Source of the DNA: Luteolibacter pohnpeiensis
Lineage (GTDB): Bacteria > Verrucomicrobiota > Verrucomicrobiia > Verrucomicrobiales > Akkermansiaceae
Direction: 5' to 3'
DNA length: 64,000 bases
Assembly (NCBI RefSeq): GCF_016595435.1
Contig: NZ_JAENIJ010000011.1
Location: 1 to 64,000 of the forward strand
Under the pieces are notes generated by a model, which saw only the letters and a list, made by a program, of their open reading frames with translations, was not told the DNA's origin and did not search any database. The translations under genes and the position numbers were made by a program. Shown here one piece after another: positions 34,769 to 42,941 of the stretch (position 1 is the stretch's first letter; each line of letters begins with the position of its first letter).

Positions 34769-34780
34769 GCTTCATGAAGC
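34769..34780. promoter_or_regulatory. 12-bp palindrome in a divergent spacer
   Basis: GCTTCATGAAGC is a perfect palindrome 30 bases upstream of the - strand TPR gene and 114 bases upstream of the + strand membrane-protein gene. Its placement between divergent genes suits an operator, but no repeat of it was noticed elsewhere. Confidence 0.3.
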
Positions 34781-34893
34781 CTGGTTGCGGTTCGGAATGC
34801 AAGACGGAATCCTTCTGCCACGGATCGGTCTGAACCTGTGATCTGCGCCACCAGCCTTGCCAATCGGGCAGCCAGCGCTTAGCAAATCCCACC

Positions 34894-35532
34894 ATGGCCG
34901 ACGCAAACATGATCAATCCGCTGAAGCCTTCATGGCGGCGAACTCTCGGGCGGGTGATCCTGATCTGTGCGGGGTCTGTGGCGATTTTGTTTCCGGCCTG
35001 GCTGCCGAATCAAAAAAACGAACCGATCGAGCGCGGCACCGTCGAATTGTTGCAGGCGGCGCTTTTGGCTGCTTCTGCAGCGGTTTTGCTCGGTGCGCTT
35101 CCTCATGCTGGGAGCAACCGCGCGGTCTGCCGCATGCTTTCGTTTTTCCTGCTCGCAGCCTTTGTTGGCGAGATTGAGGACTTTGTTTCCGGCATTCTGG
35201 GTTGGAAATTTCCGGAAGTCTGGGTCATCGGAATCCTGCTGCTGTGTGCGTTGATCACCGCCATGCGACACCGAAAGGTAGTGGTCCGATTCTTTGGCAG
35301 CATGGGAAATCACGCCGCATCCGGCTTGGTCGGCGCCGCACTTTTGATCATCTACGTCTTCGATCGGGTCATTGGCAGCCGCCGGTTTTGGAAAGCCGCT
35401 CTGGGAGATGCCTTTTCGCCATCGGTGCCGACGATTTGCGTGAGCTACCTCGAATTGCTCGCCTGTTACCTGATTTTCATCGGTTCCATCGGCTTTGCCA
35501 TCACCCTGGCGCGCAGATCGGAGGGGGAGTAG
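34894..35532 (+). CDS. Polytopic membrane protein of unknown function
   Basis: A 212-residue protein with about six hydrophobic helices (near residues 20-38, 50-68, 80-100, 110-127, 143-163 and 182-206). Acidic residues lie within or at the edge of helices: EIEDF near 93-97, FDRVIG near 157 and YLELLACYL near 184. I do not recognise a family. Its gene precedes a lipid A acyltransferase-like gene by 52 bases on the same strand and is probably cotranscribed with it, suggesting a part in outer-membrane lipid or glycan assembly. Confidence 0.65.
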   Translation: MADANMINPLKPSWRRTLGRVILICAGSVAILFPAWLPNQKNEPIERGTVELLQAALLAASAAVLLGALPHAGSNRAVCRMLSFFLLAAFVGEIEDFVSGILGWKFPEVWVIGILLLCALITAMRHRKVVVRFFGSMGNHAASGLVGAALLIIYVFDRVIGSRRFWKAALGDAFSPSVPTICVSYLELLACYLIFIGSIGFAITLARRSEGE

Positions 35533-35584
35533 GTCGCAACAAGGCCTTGCCAGCCACCGGCAGTGGAACTACCAAACATCCGAA

Positions 35585-36841
35585 GTGCCCCGCAAAACAC
35601 CGGTAAATCGTTCGAAAATCCTGAAGTGGCGGCTGGAATGGCTGGCCCAGCTGGCATTCGAGCGGCTCGCTTCACTTTTGTCCGGTCCCGCCGTTTTTCG
35701 GGTAGGAGAAACGCTGGGAGATCTGGCGTGGCGGCTGATGCGATCCCGCCGCCAGATTGTGCTACGGAATCTGCGAATCGCGTTTTACGGCGAGCATGAG
35801 CTGCCTGCCTTGGAAAGCATGGTCCGGCAGATTTTTCGCCGCACCGGCGCAAATCTGTTTTCCGCGCTGCACACGGCAAAACTCAATGTCGACCAAGTCG
35901 ATCGCATCGTCTCGGTGGATAATCCAGAAGTGGCCCAAGAAGCATTTCAGCAAAGCCGAGGCCTCATCACCCTGCCGTCCCACATGGGAAACTGGGAAGT
36001 TCTGACGCGGATCAAACGCAAATTTCCCCCAGGCCATCAAATCGGCGCGTTTTACCGCCCCCTGAACAACCCGTATTTGAACCAGCGGATCGTTGCCCAG
36101 CGGGAGGCGGAAGGGTCGAGATTGTTTTCGAAATTCGAGAGTTTTCACCAGGCCACCACTTTCGTCAAAGAAGGCGGAGTCCTCGGTATTTTGGCCGATC
36201 AACGCACCGGCCTCAGTGGCAAGCCAATCCCATTTTTCGGCCGCCTCACCCGTGTCAGCCCGCTGCCCTCTCTGCTGGCACGGCGCAGCAAAACCGAGGT
36301 TCTGGCCATGTCACTCACTACGGATTCACCCGGAAAATGGCGACTGCGCTATCATCCCGTAGAGGATCGCGCCAGCACGGCGAGCTGCATGAAAAGCATC
36401 GAGGAAGCCATGAAAGTGAGCCCCATCGATGTCTTCTGGATGCAGGAACGCTGGCGGGTGATGGTTCGCCCCAGACGCACGATCCGTGAATGGCTGGGGG
36501 AGGATTCGCCCTGCGGCGAAAAACCACACCGTGCGCTTCTCTGGCTCGCTGGTGCTCCGGAATCCTGGAAATTATCGGAAAACTGGACCCATCCGGATGT
36601 GAACTACGAGTTCGTGCTCGCACCCGGCCAACCGTCACCCGATTGGCTGCCGGCCGATGCTGTCATTCATCACACTCCGACAGGTGGCACGATGAAGTCC
36701 TTCGCTCGCGAAATTTTCCGCATCGACCGGGCGCACCCGCTTCCAATCGACTACATCCTGACATCGCGCGCGCCGGAGCCACTGGTGAAGGCCGCCAAGT
36801 CGCAAAGCATTTCCATCGTTTCGCTTCGATCCAAGACCTGA
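35585..36841 (+). CDS. LpxL/HtrB-like lipid A acyltransferase with C-terminal extension
   Basis: A 418-residue inner-membrane protein. A short hydrophobic N-terminal stretch is followed by the lysophospholipid acyltransferase domain: LPSHMGNWEVL contains the catalytic His of the family's HxxxxE motif, FYRPLNNPYLN, LADQRTG and FFGRLTRVSPLPSLLARRS follow. It would transfer a secondary acyl chain to a lipid A-like acceptor. The GTG at 35585 is preferred; an ATG at 35495 would overlap the previous gene. About 110 residues after the acyltransferase domain (from about 300) have no counterpart in LpxL proteins. Confidence 0.82.
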   Translation: MPRKTPVNRSKILKWRLEWLAQLAFERLASLLSGPAVFRVGETLGDLAWRLMRSRRQIVLRNLRIAFYGEHELPALESMVRQIFRRTGANLFSALHTAKLNVDQVDRIVSVDNPEVAQEAFQQSRGLITLPSHMGNWEVLTRIKRKFPPGHQIGAFYRPLNNPYLNQRIVAQREAEGSRLFSKFESFHQATTFVKEGGVLGILADQRTGLSGKPIPFFGRLTRVSPLPSLLARRSKTEVLAMSLTTDSPGKWRLRYHPVEDRASTASCMKSIEEAMKVSPIDVFWMQERWRVMVRPRRTIREWLGEDSPCGEKPHRALLWLAGAPESWKLSENWTHPDVNYEFVLAPGQPSPDWLPADAVIHHTPTGGTMKSFAREIFRIDRAHPLPIDYILTSRAPEPLVKAAKSQSISIVSLRSKT

Positions 36842-36926
36842 GATCAAGCTGAGATATCCACCTTGCAATCAGCCCCGAACTCGAAAAGGGTGGCCCATCC
36901 CGGCCATTGCGGTAAGGGATTTCCGC

Positions 36927-37748
36927 ATGAAGCAATCCGTAATCATCAGCACCTACAACCAGCCCCGATGGCTGGAGAAAGTGATGCATGGTTATCTGCA
37001 GCAGACGTTCCGCGATTTTGAATTGGTCATCGCCGATGACGGCTCCGGGCCGGAAACGCGCGAGTTGATCGAGCATTTCCGCAAGCGAGCATCGTTCCCG
37101 ATCCAGCACGTTTGGCAGGAGGACGATGGCTTCCAGAAAAGCCGGATTTTGAACAAGGCCACGGTCGCGGCCACCGGGGACTATCTGGTGTATTCCGATG
37201 GCGACTGCATCCCGCGCCCGGATTTCCTGCAAATTCACGATCGTTGCGCCGCGCCGGGTCGATTTCTTTCCGGCGGTTACTGCAAATTGCCCATGTCACT
37301 CAGCCAGGAGCTGAGCACCGAAGACATCGATTCAGGAAAGGCGTTTGACGTCTCATTCCTGAAATCGCGCGGGTTGGATGACTTCTCGCCCATTTTCAAA
37401 ATCGGCCTGCCAAAAGGGCTCGGATCGCTCATGGATCGATTGATCCCCGTGAATGCGACCTGGAACGGGCACAATGCCTCTGGTTGGAAAACTGATATTC
37501 TGGCTGTGAACGGCTACAATGAGGAAATGCAATACGGAGGGCAGGATCGGGAATTGGGCGAACGGCTGGTGAACTCAGGCATTCACGGCCATCGCATTCG
37601 CCACCGGGCCATCGTACTCCACCTCGATCACAAACGCGGCTACAACACCCCGGAATCCATCGCGAAGAACCGCGCGATCCGCGATGAGGTCGTGAAAACC
37701 CGCCGGACTTGGTGTCCTCACGGAATCCAAAAACAAACCCATCCATGA
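36927..37748 (+). CDS. Glycosyltransferase family 2 with galactosyltransferase-like C-terminus
   Basis: A 273-residue GT-A enzyme. SVIISTYNQPRWLEKV and LVIADDGSG form the nucleotide-binding half, YSDGDCIPR is the DxD motif, and ASGWKTDILAVNGYNEEMQYGGQDRELGERL is split here as NGYNEEM and GGQDREL, the signature of chondroitin-synthase-like and WaaE-like GT2 proteins. It acts in the cytoplasm, perhaps on the lipid A-core. The next gene starts within its stop region (ATGA). Confidence 0.87.
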   Translation: MKQSVIISTYNQPRWLEKVMHGYLQQTFRDFELVIADDGSGPETRELIEHFRKRASFPIQHVWQEDDGFQKSRILNKATVAATGDYLVYSDGDCIPRPDFLQIHDRCAAPGRFLSGGYCKLPMSLSQELSTEDIDSGKAFDVSFLKSRGLDDFSPIFKIGLPKGLGSLMDRLIPVNATWNGHNASGWKTDILAVNGYNEEMQYGGQDRELGERLVNSGIHGHRIRHRAIVLHLDHKRGYNTPESIAKNRAIRDEVVKTRRTWCPHGIQKQTHP

Positions 37749-38860
37749 GTTCCAATTTCGGAAAATCCCTCGAAGCTTCATTCCGCCGCATTCGCCCCTT
37801 TCTTGCTCCATCCTACCGCCGCGCTTTCGGGCAAATGCTGAAGCGCGGGATGAAAGAGCACCGCGAGGGCGAGCCGATCGTGGTTTGCGACTTCGCCAAT
37901 CCGGCGATCGATTCCGTGGGTGGGCGCTATTACGCGAGCATGGTCCTGGATTTGATCGAAGCCGGGTACTTCCCCGTATTCACCGCCCATCGCCCCACCC
38001 TATCCAGCTTTGTCATCAGCCGGAAAAAATCCCTGCTGCTGCATCACCGCATGGGTGTGATCCGATCGCTGGATGAGTTGAAGCAGCCTTACTTCCTGAT
38101 TACCGATTCCTGCGGGCCAGTCCCCGAGCTCGCGGAAAAAGTCGTGCGCGTGACCTACGATCACCGCCTGAAGCAAAGCGAGAGCGAGATCGAGCTGCCA
38201 TTTTTCGTCCATCCTCAAATCGGCACCAAGGTTGCGCTGCCCCATCCTTACCAAGTCGCCACACCACGCAGTGCCCGGATCTTTTTCGGCGGAAACACCA
38301 TGGAACATCGCTACGACAAGGATGTCCTCGGAGATTTTTATGGCCTGTTAACCCGTCGGGAAATGCTGGCCACTGCTTCTTCAGCTGCCGGCGACACGGT
38401 CTATCGCCCAACCGATGCGGAAACATGGCTTGCCGCAGATGATTTTCACCCGTTCGTTTTATTCGAGACCCAAAACGTGAAAATCCCGCAGAAGCGTTGG
38501 ATCGATGCGTTGGCCAAAGCCGATTTCTTCCTCGCCTGCCCCGGTGTCGGCATGCCGCTGTGCCACAATTTGATCGAAGCAATCGCTGGCGGTGCCATTC
38601 CGATTTTGCAATACGCCGCCTATTTGCCCAAACCGCTGCAGCACGGGAAAAACTGCATTTCCTTCAGCGATGTGAAATCTCTGGAAAGCGCGATCCGATC
38701 CGTCCTCGAAATGCCGGGCGAGCAAATCATCGAGATGCGCCAAAACGTGAAGGACTACTACGACGAGTTCATGGCACCGGGCCAATTTAGCAGGCGGCTT
38801 TTCGCCGATGGGTTCCCGAATCGGACTTTGCTGATCAATGCTTATCGCGTGCCTCGATGA
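37745..38860 (+). CDS. GT-B-like glycosyltransferase (exostosin/GT47-like C-terminal region)
   Basis: A 371-residue protein with no firm family. Residues 1-25 are basic; the central part has VVCDFANPAID and DSVGGRYYASMVLDLIEAGY, and the last third reads like a GT-B donor site: ADFFLACPGVGMPLCHNLIEAIAGGAIPIL, quoted here in pieces ADFFLACPG, MPLCHNLIEAI, AGGAIPIL, followed by ALRSVLEMPGE-like helices. The overlap of 4 bases at both ends shows tight coupling with the GT2 and ELM1-like genes. A sugar-transfer role is inferred. Confidence 0.55.
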   Translation: MSSNFGKSLEASFRRIRPFLAPSYRRAFGQMLKRGMKEHREGEPIVVCDFANPAIDSVGGRYYASMVLDLIEAGYFPVFTAHRPTLSSFVISRKKSLLLHHRMGVIRSLDELKQPYFLITDSCGPVPELAEKVVRVTYDHRLKQSESEIELPFFVHPQIGTKVALPHPYQVATPRSARIFFGGNTMEHRYDKDVLGDFYGLLTRREMLATASSAAGDTVYRPTDAETWLAADDFHPFVLFETQNVKIPQKRWIDALAKADFFLACPGVGMPLCHNLIEAIAGGAIPILQYAAYLPKPLQHGKNCISFSDVKSLESAIRSVLEMPGEQIIEMRQNVKDYYDEFMAPGQFSRRLFADGFPNRTLLINAYRVPR

Positions 38861-39879
38861 AACGAGTCTGGATCCTCGATGAAGGCAGCCAGGGGCATGT
38901 GGTGCAGTCCCGTGGCTTGGTGCGGGAATTGGCCAAATTCGTCCCAATCGAAGTCACGGAAGTGCCCATTCAATGTTCGGTTCCGCGACGATTCCGGCGC
39001 TCCCTGGTGAAGCGATTGCTGCGCATGCAGCGGAAAATGTGGATGTTTCGCCTACTTCACCCGCGCATGGAACTGCCGGATGAAACGCCCGAGCTGATCA
39101 TTTCCAGCGGCCCACATTCGTTTGCCGCATTGGCGTTTTTATCCAAGTTCTACCAATGCCCATCGGTTTTCGTGCAGGGCACCATCCGGGTTCCGCAAGG
39201 CTCCGTCACTTGCACGCTTCGCCCGGACTCCGATGGCTCGCGTGCGGACATCATTCGCATCCCTCTCCTTTTCAACGAAATCACTCCGGAGGTCATTGCG
39301 AATGGCAAAATCGCCTACGAAACCCGCACCGGGCGGGAAAAATCGGCGCCGTTGAAAGCGCTGTTCATCGGAGAATCCTCCGGAAAAATCGAATTCTCGG
39401 CATCGGACTGGGACCATCTCATCGATTACATCAATCAAAGTTGGCGACGGGACGGCATTCAGTGGCTCGTCAGCACGTCCTACCGCACGCGCCTGGAGCT
39501 TGAGGACAAACTGCGGGAAAACATCGAGCCAGCGGCACTCTTCGATGCAGTTTGGTATTCGCGTGAGCCTCGCAAAATCACCCGGGAATTTCTCGGCATG
39601 GCGGATCAGGTGTTGGTCACCATGGACAGCCTGACCATGATGACGGAAGCCATCGCCAGTGGCAGACCCGTTCAGGTTGTCAGCCCGGCAGATCACCAGT
39701 TTGATCCTGCGGACAGCCACCACCGCTACATTCAGGGATTGATCGATTCCGGGCTGGTCCATCTGCTCATTCCCGGCAAACCCGAATCGGAATCAGTTGC
39801 CGTTTCTGAAATCCGCGATATCGACTACGCTCCATGCATTCGCGCCATGCTGAAACAGATTTCCTGGTCCCATGAGTGA
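38857..39879 (+). CDS. ELM1-like (DUF1022) GT-B-fold protein
   Basis: A 340-residue protein. The start VWILDEGSQGHVVQSRGLV is characteristic of the mitochondrial-fission ELM1 family (formerly DUF1022); LIISSGPHSFAAL, PSVFVQGTIR and MADQVLVTMDSLTMMTEAIASGRPVQVV follow in the GT-B-like order. Bacterial members lie in LPS loci and are suspected glycosyltransferases, but activity has not, to my knowledge, been firmly shown. It overlaps both neighbours, by 4 and 8 bases. Confidence 0.72.
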   Translation: MKRVWILDEGSQGHVVQSRGLVRELAKFVPIEVTEVPIQCSVPRRFRRSLVKRLLRMQRKMWMFRLLHPRMELPDETPELIISSGPHSFAALAFLSKFYQCPSVFVQGTIRVPQGSVTCTLRPDSDGSRADIIRIPLLFNEITPEVIANGKIAYETRTGREKSAPLKALFIGESSGKIEFSASDWDHLIDYINQSWRRDGIQWLVSTSYRTRLELEDKLRENIEPAALFDAVWYSREPRKITREFLGMADQVLVTMDSLTMMTEAIASGRPVQVVSPADHQFDPADSHHRYIQGLIDSGLVHLLIPGKPESESVAVSEIRDIDYAPCIRAMLKQISWSHE

Positions 39880-40888
39880 CCCGCAACTTCATCATCTCTG
39901 CCTCACCCATTCGCCATTGGTCACGCTGGTTTTCCAGACTGCGATGGACCAACAAGGGATTCCGGCTACAAACATCAGCTCGATTTCCCGCAGATCGGTC
40001 CGCCCAGCTGGCCGGGGCATCTGCCTTGATGATCTGTCTGATGGACTTGAAGCCTGCTTCAAAGCCATGAACCGCGCCGGCTACCAGCAGCGGAAAAAAG
40101 CACTCCGCGAAAAAGTTTCGGAACTCACGAACCACCAACCGTTCATCGCCTACCTGCCGCATTTGCGGAAGCCGCTCTATCAGGAAGTCATCAGCCACCC
40201 CGCGTGTGTCGGCTACCAATTCGTCGAAGAAGGATTCAGCTCGATGGCTTGGAAAAATTGGCAGAAATCAGAAACACGCCTCGGGAAGCGGCTTCAGAAC
40301 AAACTCCGCACTCTCATCAGCGGTGCCGCGTATCAATCCGAGCGCGCGATGTTCGACACCGATGACGCCAAATTTTCCGGGGCGATCCGCCTTTCCTCCC
40401 ATGCTTTCGCTGGCATGCCAAAGGTCACGGATGTGGCGGCTGCGATTCCCCCACTCAAAACGGGAAGCACCGAAAAACATCTCTACGCGATTCTGGATAC
40501 CAGCTACTTGCATCGAAAAATCCGTTGGGCGGACTACGAAGCCGCGCTCGTGGATGCGATTCTCGAAGCCGCGGAAGGGATGACATCGATCCGCATCAAG
40601 TTCCACTTCGCTGACAGCGCCGCTCCGTGCCATTTTCAATCGGCCGAATCGAGAATCACTGCCGCCATCGGCAAAAAGTTGATTCTGTTAGATCGGGATT
40701 TTTCCGTCGAAGAAAATCTAACAGGCGACGACTGCCTGCTGTTTGCCGTGACTTCCCTCGGCTATTACTCAGCACTTTTCGGGGCACGCGTGAAATGTTT
40801 TGCACCGGCGGTTCAAGGGCTCAATCTGGATCGATGGATCGAAGATTGCTTGTTGCCGGACGATTTTCGCGCTGTGGTCAAACTCTGA
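39872..40888 (+). CDS. Unknown protein, possibly sialyltransferase-superfamily GT-B enzyme
   Basis: A 338-residue soluble protein without a firm family match. It opens LHHLCLTHSPL; FIAYLPH lies near 91-97, EEG at 119-121, KFH at 243-245 and TSLGYYSALFGARV from 294. This order resembles the D/E-D/E-G, HP and Ser/Thr motifs of the bacterial sialyltransferase/polysialyltransferase families (GT38, GT52), although the HP proline is absent. These enzymes use CMP-sugars. No neu genes are in the window, so CMP-Kdo or another CMP-sugar would be the donor. Overlaps the ELM1-like gene by 8 bases. Confidence 0.45.
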   Translation: MSDPQLHHLCLTHSPLVTLVFQTAMDQQGIPATNISSISRRSVRPAGRGICLDDLSDGLEACFKAMNRAGYQQRKKALREKVSELTNHQPFIAYLPHLRKPLYQEVISHPACVGYQFVEEGFSSMAWKNWQKSETRLGKRLQNKLRTLISGAAYQSERAMFDTDDAKFSGAIRLSSHAFAGMPKVTDVAAAIPPLKTGSTEKHLYAILDTSYLHRKIRWADYEAALVDAILEAAEGMTSIRIKFHFADSAAPCHFQSAESRITAAIGKKLILLDRDFSVEENLTGDDCLLFAVTSLGYYSALFGARVKCFAPAVQGLNLDRWIEDCLLPDDFRAVVKL

Positions 40889-40913
40889 AGCGAGTCCAAA
40901 ACTGACCTCTGCC

Positions 40914-41873
40914 GTGAATCCTCTGAGCCATCATTTAACCCAGCGCAATCTCGCGAGTGTCTCGATGAGACAACGCTGGGTGGACCGGACGGCTTCGCTT
41001 CCCTGCCCGATCGCGCGCTGGGTGGAACATCGCCTTTTCCCATTCCGGCTCAGGCACATGCGGCCGCTTGCCTACGGAGTGTCCGCTGAAATCGACGATC
41101 AGAATATCTGGCAGCTCCAAGTCGGTGAAAAAACGGTGGCGACCAGCGTGCCGCTGGCTCAGCTGCTGGGCACCCCAATCCAACCGGCCACGATCGTTGC
41201 CACCGGGCCTAGCGCAAAATCTCACGAATGGCAGTCCGGCCGGATGATGGTCGCGGTCAATGGCGCGCCGACTTTTCTCAAAGATCGCGGCATCCGGCCA
41301 GACCTGTTGGTTGTCACCGATCCCCAATTCACCAAGTGCTGCTTCGAGCACTTTAAAAATGCGCCCGGCGTTCCTCTCATTACCACCTTCCGCGCCGCTT
41401 CCATGCTGGCAAAGAATGCGCCTGAGGAGCTGGCGAACCGGCCGTTCACGATCATTGAACGCGTCAATTCCTGGTATGGCATTCCCGCCTTGCCACTGGA
41501 GGATTTGCTGATCCTGAATCGCAATGCCGGTAGCCCATTTCACTTTCCTGAATGCACCAAAACCCAATTGAAGGTCGGTTGGAGTGAAAATCCGGAGCTC
41601 GGTTTCTTCTCGGGCTGCAATGTGGTGTTTGCCGCTTTGCAGGTGATGATCGGCTTGGGCGCGCGGGATCTGGAAATCGTCGGCATGGACCTCTGTGGCT
41701 CATCCCGGGTTTATCAGGAGTGCAATCCACAGCCGAGCCTGCTCAAAGAGCAGTATGACCGTTACATTCTGCCATCGTTCGCGATCATGAGTGAGGCTTT
41801 GAAGAGCACCGACATCCGGGTGCGGAACGCCTCACCGGTTTGCCCTTTGCCAACGGAGTTCTTCGCCTCTTAG
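40914..41873 (+). CDS. DUF115/MptE-like Rossmann-fold protein
   Basis: A 319-residue protein. ATIVATGPSAKSHEW (GPS at residues 98-100), MMVAVNGAPTFL and IRPDLLVVTDP form the pattern of DUF115 (MAF/MptE-like) proteins and of GT42-type transferases. FFSGCNVVFAALQVMIGLGARDLEIVGMDL (pieces SGCNVVFAALQ and LEIVGMDL) closes the domain. The start could be GTG 40914 (chosen, 25 bases after the previous stop) or ATG 40965. It may be a sugar transferase or a nucleotide-binding accessory protein of glycolipid synthesis. Confidence 0.5.
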   Translation: MNPLSHHLTQRNLASVSMRQRWVDRTASLPCPIARWVEHRLFPFRLRHMRPLAYGVSAEIDDQNIWQLQVGEKTVATSVPLAQLLGTPIQPATIVATGPSAKSHEWQSGRMMVAVNGAPTFLKDRGIRPDLLVVTDPQFTKCCFEHFKNAPGVPLITTFRAASMLAKNAPEELANRPFTIIERVNSWYGIPALPLEDLLILNRNAGSPFHFPECTKTQLKVGWSENPELGFFSGCNVVFAALQVMIGLGARDLEIVGMDLCGSSRVYQECNPQPSLLKEQYDRYILPSFAIMSEALKSTDIRVRNASPVCPLPTEFFAS

Positions 41874-41934
41874 GCTGCCCCGCGACCGAGAATCGACTTG
41901 TGGGAATATCCGAAGATCGGTAGGTAAGGCCACG

Positions 41935-41940
41935 TATAAT
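41935..41940 (+). promoter_or_regulatory. Perfect -10 hexamer in the spacer before 41992
   Basis: TATAAT occurs 52 bases before the GTG of the next gene, in a 118-base spacer that breaks an otherwise tightly packed gene run. The bases 17 upstream (GAAGAT) are a poor -35. A 5-bp hairpin (CTGGA/TCCAG) follows at about 41947-41961. A separate promoter is plausible but unproven. Confidence 0.3.
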
Positions 41941-41991
41941 GTCTTGCTGGACCGGTTCCAGACCAAGTTTCCAAACCTTAATTAAGCAAGA

Positions 41992-42912
41992 GTGAAGCCG
42001 ACCGTTTTCATACACACCAATCATAAGCAAATCGCAGGAGCGATCGTCAGCCAGCATTCGCTGAAGCGCGCCTCGAAAACCCCGGATGCCTTCGAGGTGA
42101 AAATCCTGGATATCAACGAGTATCCATATTTCTCAGAAATGGACGGCAAATCCTACCTGCGCGGGGGAAAAATGCGGCCATGGCAGTTTGAGGATCTTCA
42201 GTCCTTCACACCATCGCGCTTCATGCCGCCGGAACTCATGGGTTACCAAGGCAAGGCCATCGTGATCGACCCCGATATTTTCGCTGTGGCTGACATCATG
42301 GATCTTTTCAACATGGACATGGAGGGCAAGGCCGTTCGCCTGATCCACAAGCCACGCAAAGATGGCAACGGCTTCGATCGCAAGACCAGCGTGATGCTGA
42401 TGGATTGCGAAAAGCTCAAGCACTGGAAAGTCGAAGAAAGCTTCCGTAGCATGTTCCGCGGCGAGCTTGACTACGTCGATTGGTTATCGATGACCCAAGA
42501 GGACGATTCCACCGTGGGCGATCTCGATGAAGTCTGGAACAGTCTGGATGTGCTGACTCCAGAAACCAAAATGCTGCACACCACACGCCGCGAAACACAG
42601 CCGTGGAAAACCGGATTGCCGGTCGATTTCAGCCGGGGCGCGGACTCGAATTTGAAAATCCGCTTCATGGCCTTGCAGCGCAAACTGTTCGGCAAGGAAG
42701 TCTTCGGTAAAAAATACAAAGCCAACCCCGACCCGCGCCAGGAGCGCCTGTTCTTCGCGTTGTTGAAGGAATGCCTCGACAACGGCATGATGTCCGAGGA
42801 GCTGCTCCGCTCGGAAATGAAAAAAAATCACGTCCGGCACGATGCCTTCAAAGTGATGGCACGCACCAAACCCCTGCCTCCAGCGGACAAGATGGAGGAG
42901 TTTTTCAACTGA
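41992..42912 (+). CDS. GT-A-like (GT8-like) putative glycosyltransferase
   Basis: A 306-residue protein. VFIHTNHKQIAGAIVSQHSLKRA is a typical opening of GT8-like enzymes; AIVIDPDIFAVADI has a D-x-D (Asp93, Asp95) at the site where GT8 binds metal and the nucleotide sugar. SVMLMDCEKLKHW and MLHTTRRETQPW are also in GT8-like positions. A basic, lysine-rich C-terminus suggests membrane association. It starts at GTG. It lies at the end of the overlapping transferase run, convergent with the DUF4254 gene. Donor unknown. Confidence 0.6.
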   Translation: MKPTVFIHTNHKQIAGAIVSQHSLKRASKTPDAFEVKILDINEYPYFSEMDGKSYLRGGKMRPWQFEDLQSFTPSRFMPPELMGYQGKAIVIDPDIFAVADIMDLFNMDMEGKAVRLIHKPRKDGNGFDRKTSVMLMDCEKLKHWKVEESFRSMFRGELDYVDWLSMTQEDDSTVGDLDEVWNSLDVLTPETKMLHTTRRETQPWKTGLPVDFSRGADSNLKIRFMALQRKLFGKEVFGKKYKANPDPRQERLFFALLKECLDNGMMSEELLRSEMKKNHVRHDAFKVMARTKPLPPADKMEEFFN

Positions 42913-42941
42913 TCACACCGAGAGCGGTCAGCGGATTTCCA

